From NCBI GenBank assembly GCA_038501625.1, contig JAZAYU010000009.1, positions 5,756,396 through 5,820,395 on the forward strand: a stretch of DNA of 64,000 nt, in the 5' to 3' direction. A program made the position numbers and the translations under genes. Below, in pieces: positions 63,004-64,000 of the stretch (positions within the stretch are counted from its first letter, which is position 1; each line of letters opens with the position of its first letter). Under the pieces are notes generated by a model. The model did not search any database and had not been told where the DNA came from. It saw nothing but the letters and a program-made list of their open reading frames with translations. The stretch comes from Corbicula japonica (Eukaryota; Mollusca; Bivalvia; Venerida; Cyrenidae).

Positions 63004-63357
63004 ACTTCCTTAAACCTCGATACCCGGTAAATTTCATGCAAAAATCAGATTTAAACAACTTTCCTGATCAGAAACCACATTACCATGTCCTCCAAAATAT
63101 CACTTAAAGTTATTTTTTATTCAATGAAAACAATTGATGACAATAATGTTTTTAAACATATGGTGATAGTTATCCCACTAAGATCACATTTAATAAATAG
63201 CACTTTTCCCATACAATGTGATATAACATTAATTTTTATAAAACTGTTCTGATACATAACTTGTTTTAGGTTCATGTTCTACACCACTGTTAACCTGGAT
63301 ATATATTTTACTTGCAAATAATAATAATAACATTTTCAGAAGGGTTGTTGAGCCAAT

Positions 63358-63462
63358 AAACCTGCTCCAATCTCAAGTCTCAAAACTCTAGCTTGTGATT
63401 GGTTGGTTTAAAGAATGACATCACTTTCAACCAATCAACTGATAGAGAGTGGTGATGGTTTC
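63358..63462. mobile_element. Degenerate family-B-like hairpin
   Basis: CCAATCTCAAGTCTCAAAAC with GATTGGTTG and CAACCAATCA facing it. Weak match. Confidence 0.4.
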
Positions 63463-63722
63463 TGATGAAAGGTGTAGTACATCATCATCATTATTAACTA
63501 CTAATGGACCCAAGAATCTACAGTAAATCGCTGAACACACAATGTATATAATAAAGTTAAGCAAAGCTTACATATGTACACAGTTAAGTTTGTCCATATA
63601 TTTAATAACAAATAGTCTGTAACATGTTATGAACCACAAGAAAACAAGTTTTATTGACTATGCAACTATCAAATTCTGGAAATGCATGGTCAGAAAAAGT
63701 TCTGAATGGTTTTCTAAATGCA

Positions 63723-63964
63723 TTAACCCTTTCCTGTACAGATACACTTTTATTGCTAGGGCGAACAGTTTAGATCCAGATCAGCCGGCACATCCGTGCC
63801 GTCTGATCAGGATCTAAACTGTTCGCTTTTTGATTCATTAGGTTATTTCTGACCAAAATGCGACCAGTGCAGATCCTGATCAGACGGCACGGATGTGCCG
63901 GCTGATCTGGATCTACACTGGTCGCACATGCATAAAAATGCGTATATATCCAGGAAAGGGTTAA
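63723..63964. mobile_element. Best-preserved family-A MITE
   Basis: TTAACCCTTTCCTGTACAG to CCAGGAAAGGGTTAA. Hairpin 1 arms GCGAACAGTTTAGATCC/GGATCTAAACTGTTCGC are perfect; hairpin 2 arms GCGACCAGTGCAGATCC and GGATCTACACTGGTCGC. Its right TTAA (63961-63964) is also the left TTAA of the next copy. Confidence 0.93.
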
Positions 63965-64000
63965 CCCTTTACTCCATGGGATGGCTGTTATCACACAAGT
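63961..64000. mobile_element. Start of another family-A MITE
   Basis: TTAACCCTTTACTCCATGGG, running off the window. Confidence 0.65.

Larger units (their letters stand above)
61211..64000. other. MITE-rich gene-poor end of the window
   Basis: Four family-A MITEs at 62092-63964, the start of a fifth at 63961, and a weak family-B relative at 63358-63462. The only coding hint is the minus-strand frame at 61867-62061. Confidence 0.6.

Overview
The window looks like nuclear DNA of a bivalve mollusc, probably a heterodont clam. The genes have introns with GT-AG borders and the DNA is AT-rich. Introns and intergenic DNA are full of short hairpin elements, a molluscan-type tRNA-derived SINE and long (GA)n tracts. 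The species cannot be fixed from sequence alone.

Layout. (1) 1-2960: no gene; a roughly 270-bp repeat occurs twice and a fragment of the TTAA hairpin family is present. (2) 2961-31424, plus strand: a complete WDR90/POC16 gene in 40 coding exons. The exons join in phase to 1905 codons plus a stop, starting from a coding exon of only 10 nt. The protein is a centriole and cilium scaffold: an N-terminal DUF667 (CFAP20-like) domain followed by two blocks of WD40 repeats. Its introns hold at least four families of small TIR or hairpin elements, some nested in each other and some starting 10-26 nt after a splice donor. (3) 31425-34287: hairpin elements and a decayed ankyrin-repeat gene remnant. (4) 34288-43949: a tandem array of units of about 1 kb. 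Each full unit has a (GA)n tract, a minus-strand tRNA-like block with a T-run just beyond it, a short hairpin, and a plus-strand tRNA-like block with its own T-run. The array is interrupted by a 1.7-kb segment containing palindromic GGCCCAACGTTGGGCC-type DNA and by a Tc1/mariner-like element. It ends at a 500-N assembly gap. (5) 44724-48161: five exons of a PRDM9-like SET-domain gene that runs on into a cysteine-rich EB/EGF-like exon. (6) 48383-52260: a TIR element with internal minisatellites, inside GTCCTCAC-type repeats bounded by (GA)n. (7) 52401-54055: the 3' part of a gene for a protein resembling XRN/FEN-type nucleases, broken by two one-base shifts at A-runs. (8) 56341-61070: two more units of the ~1-kb repeat; their first 2.2 kb nearly duplicates the sequence left of the gap, and they carry a 2.05-kb TIR element. 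(9) 61071-64000: a dense cluster of TTAA hairpin MITEs and one weak minus-strand exon candidate.

The genes show no sign of working together. WDR90 is the only intact conserved gene. The most unusual structure is the tandem array with paired, divergent tRNA-like Pol III-type units. All intron-exon models were read by eye from splice consensus, phase and remembered family similarity; no alignment was run.
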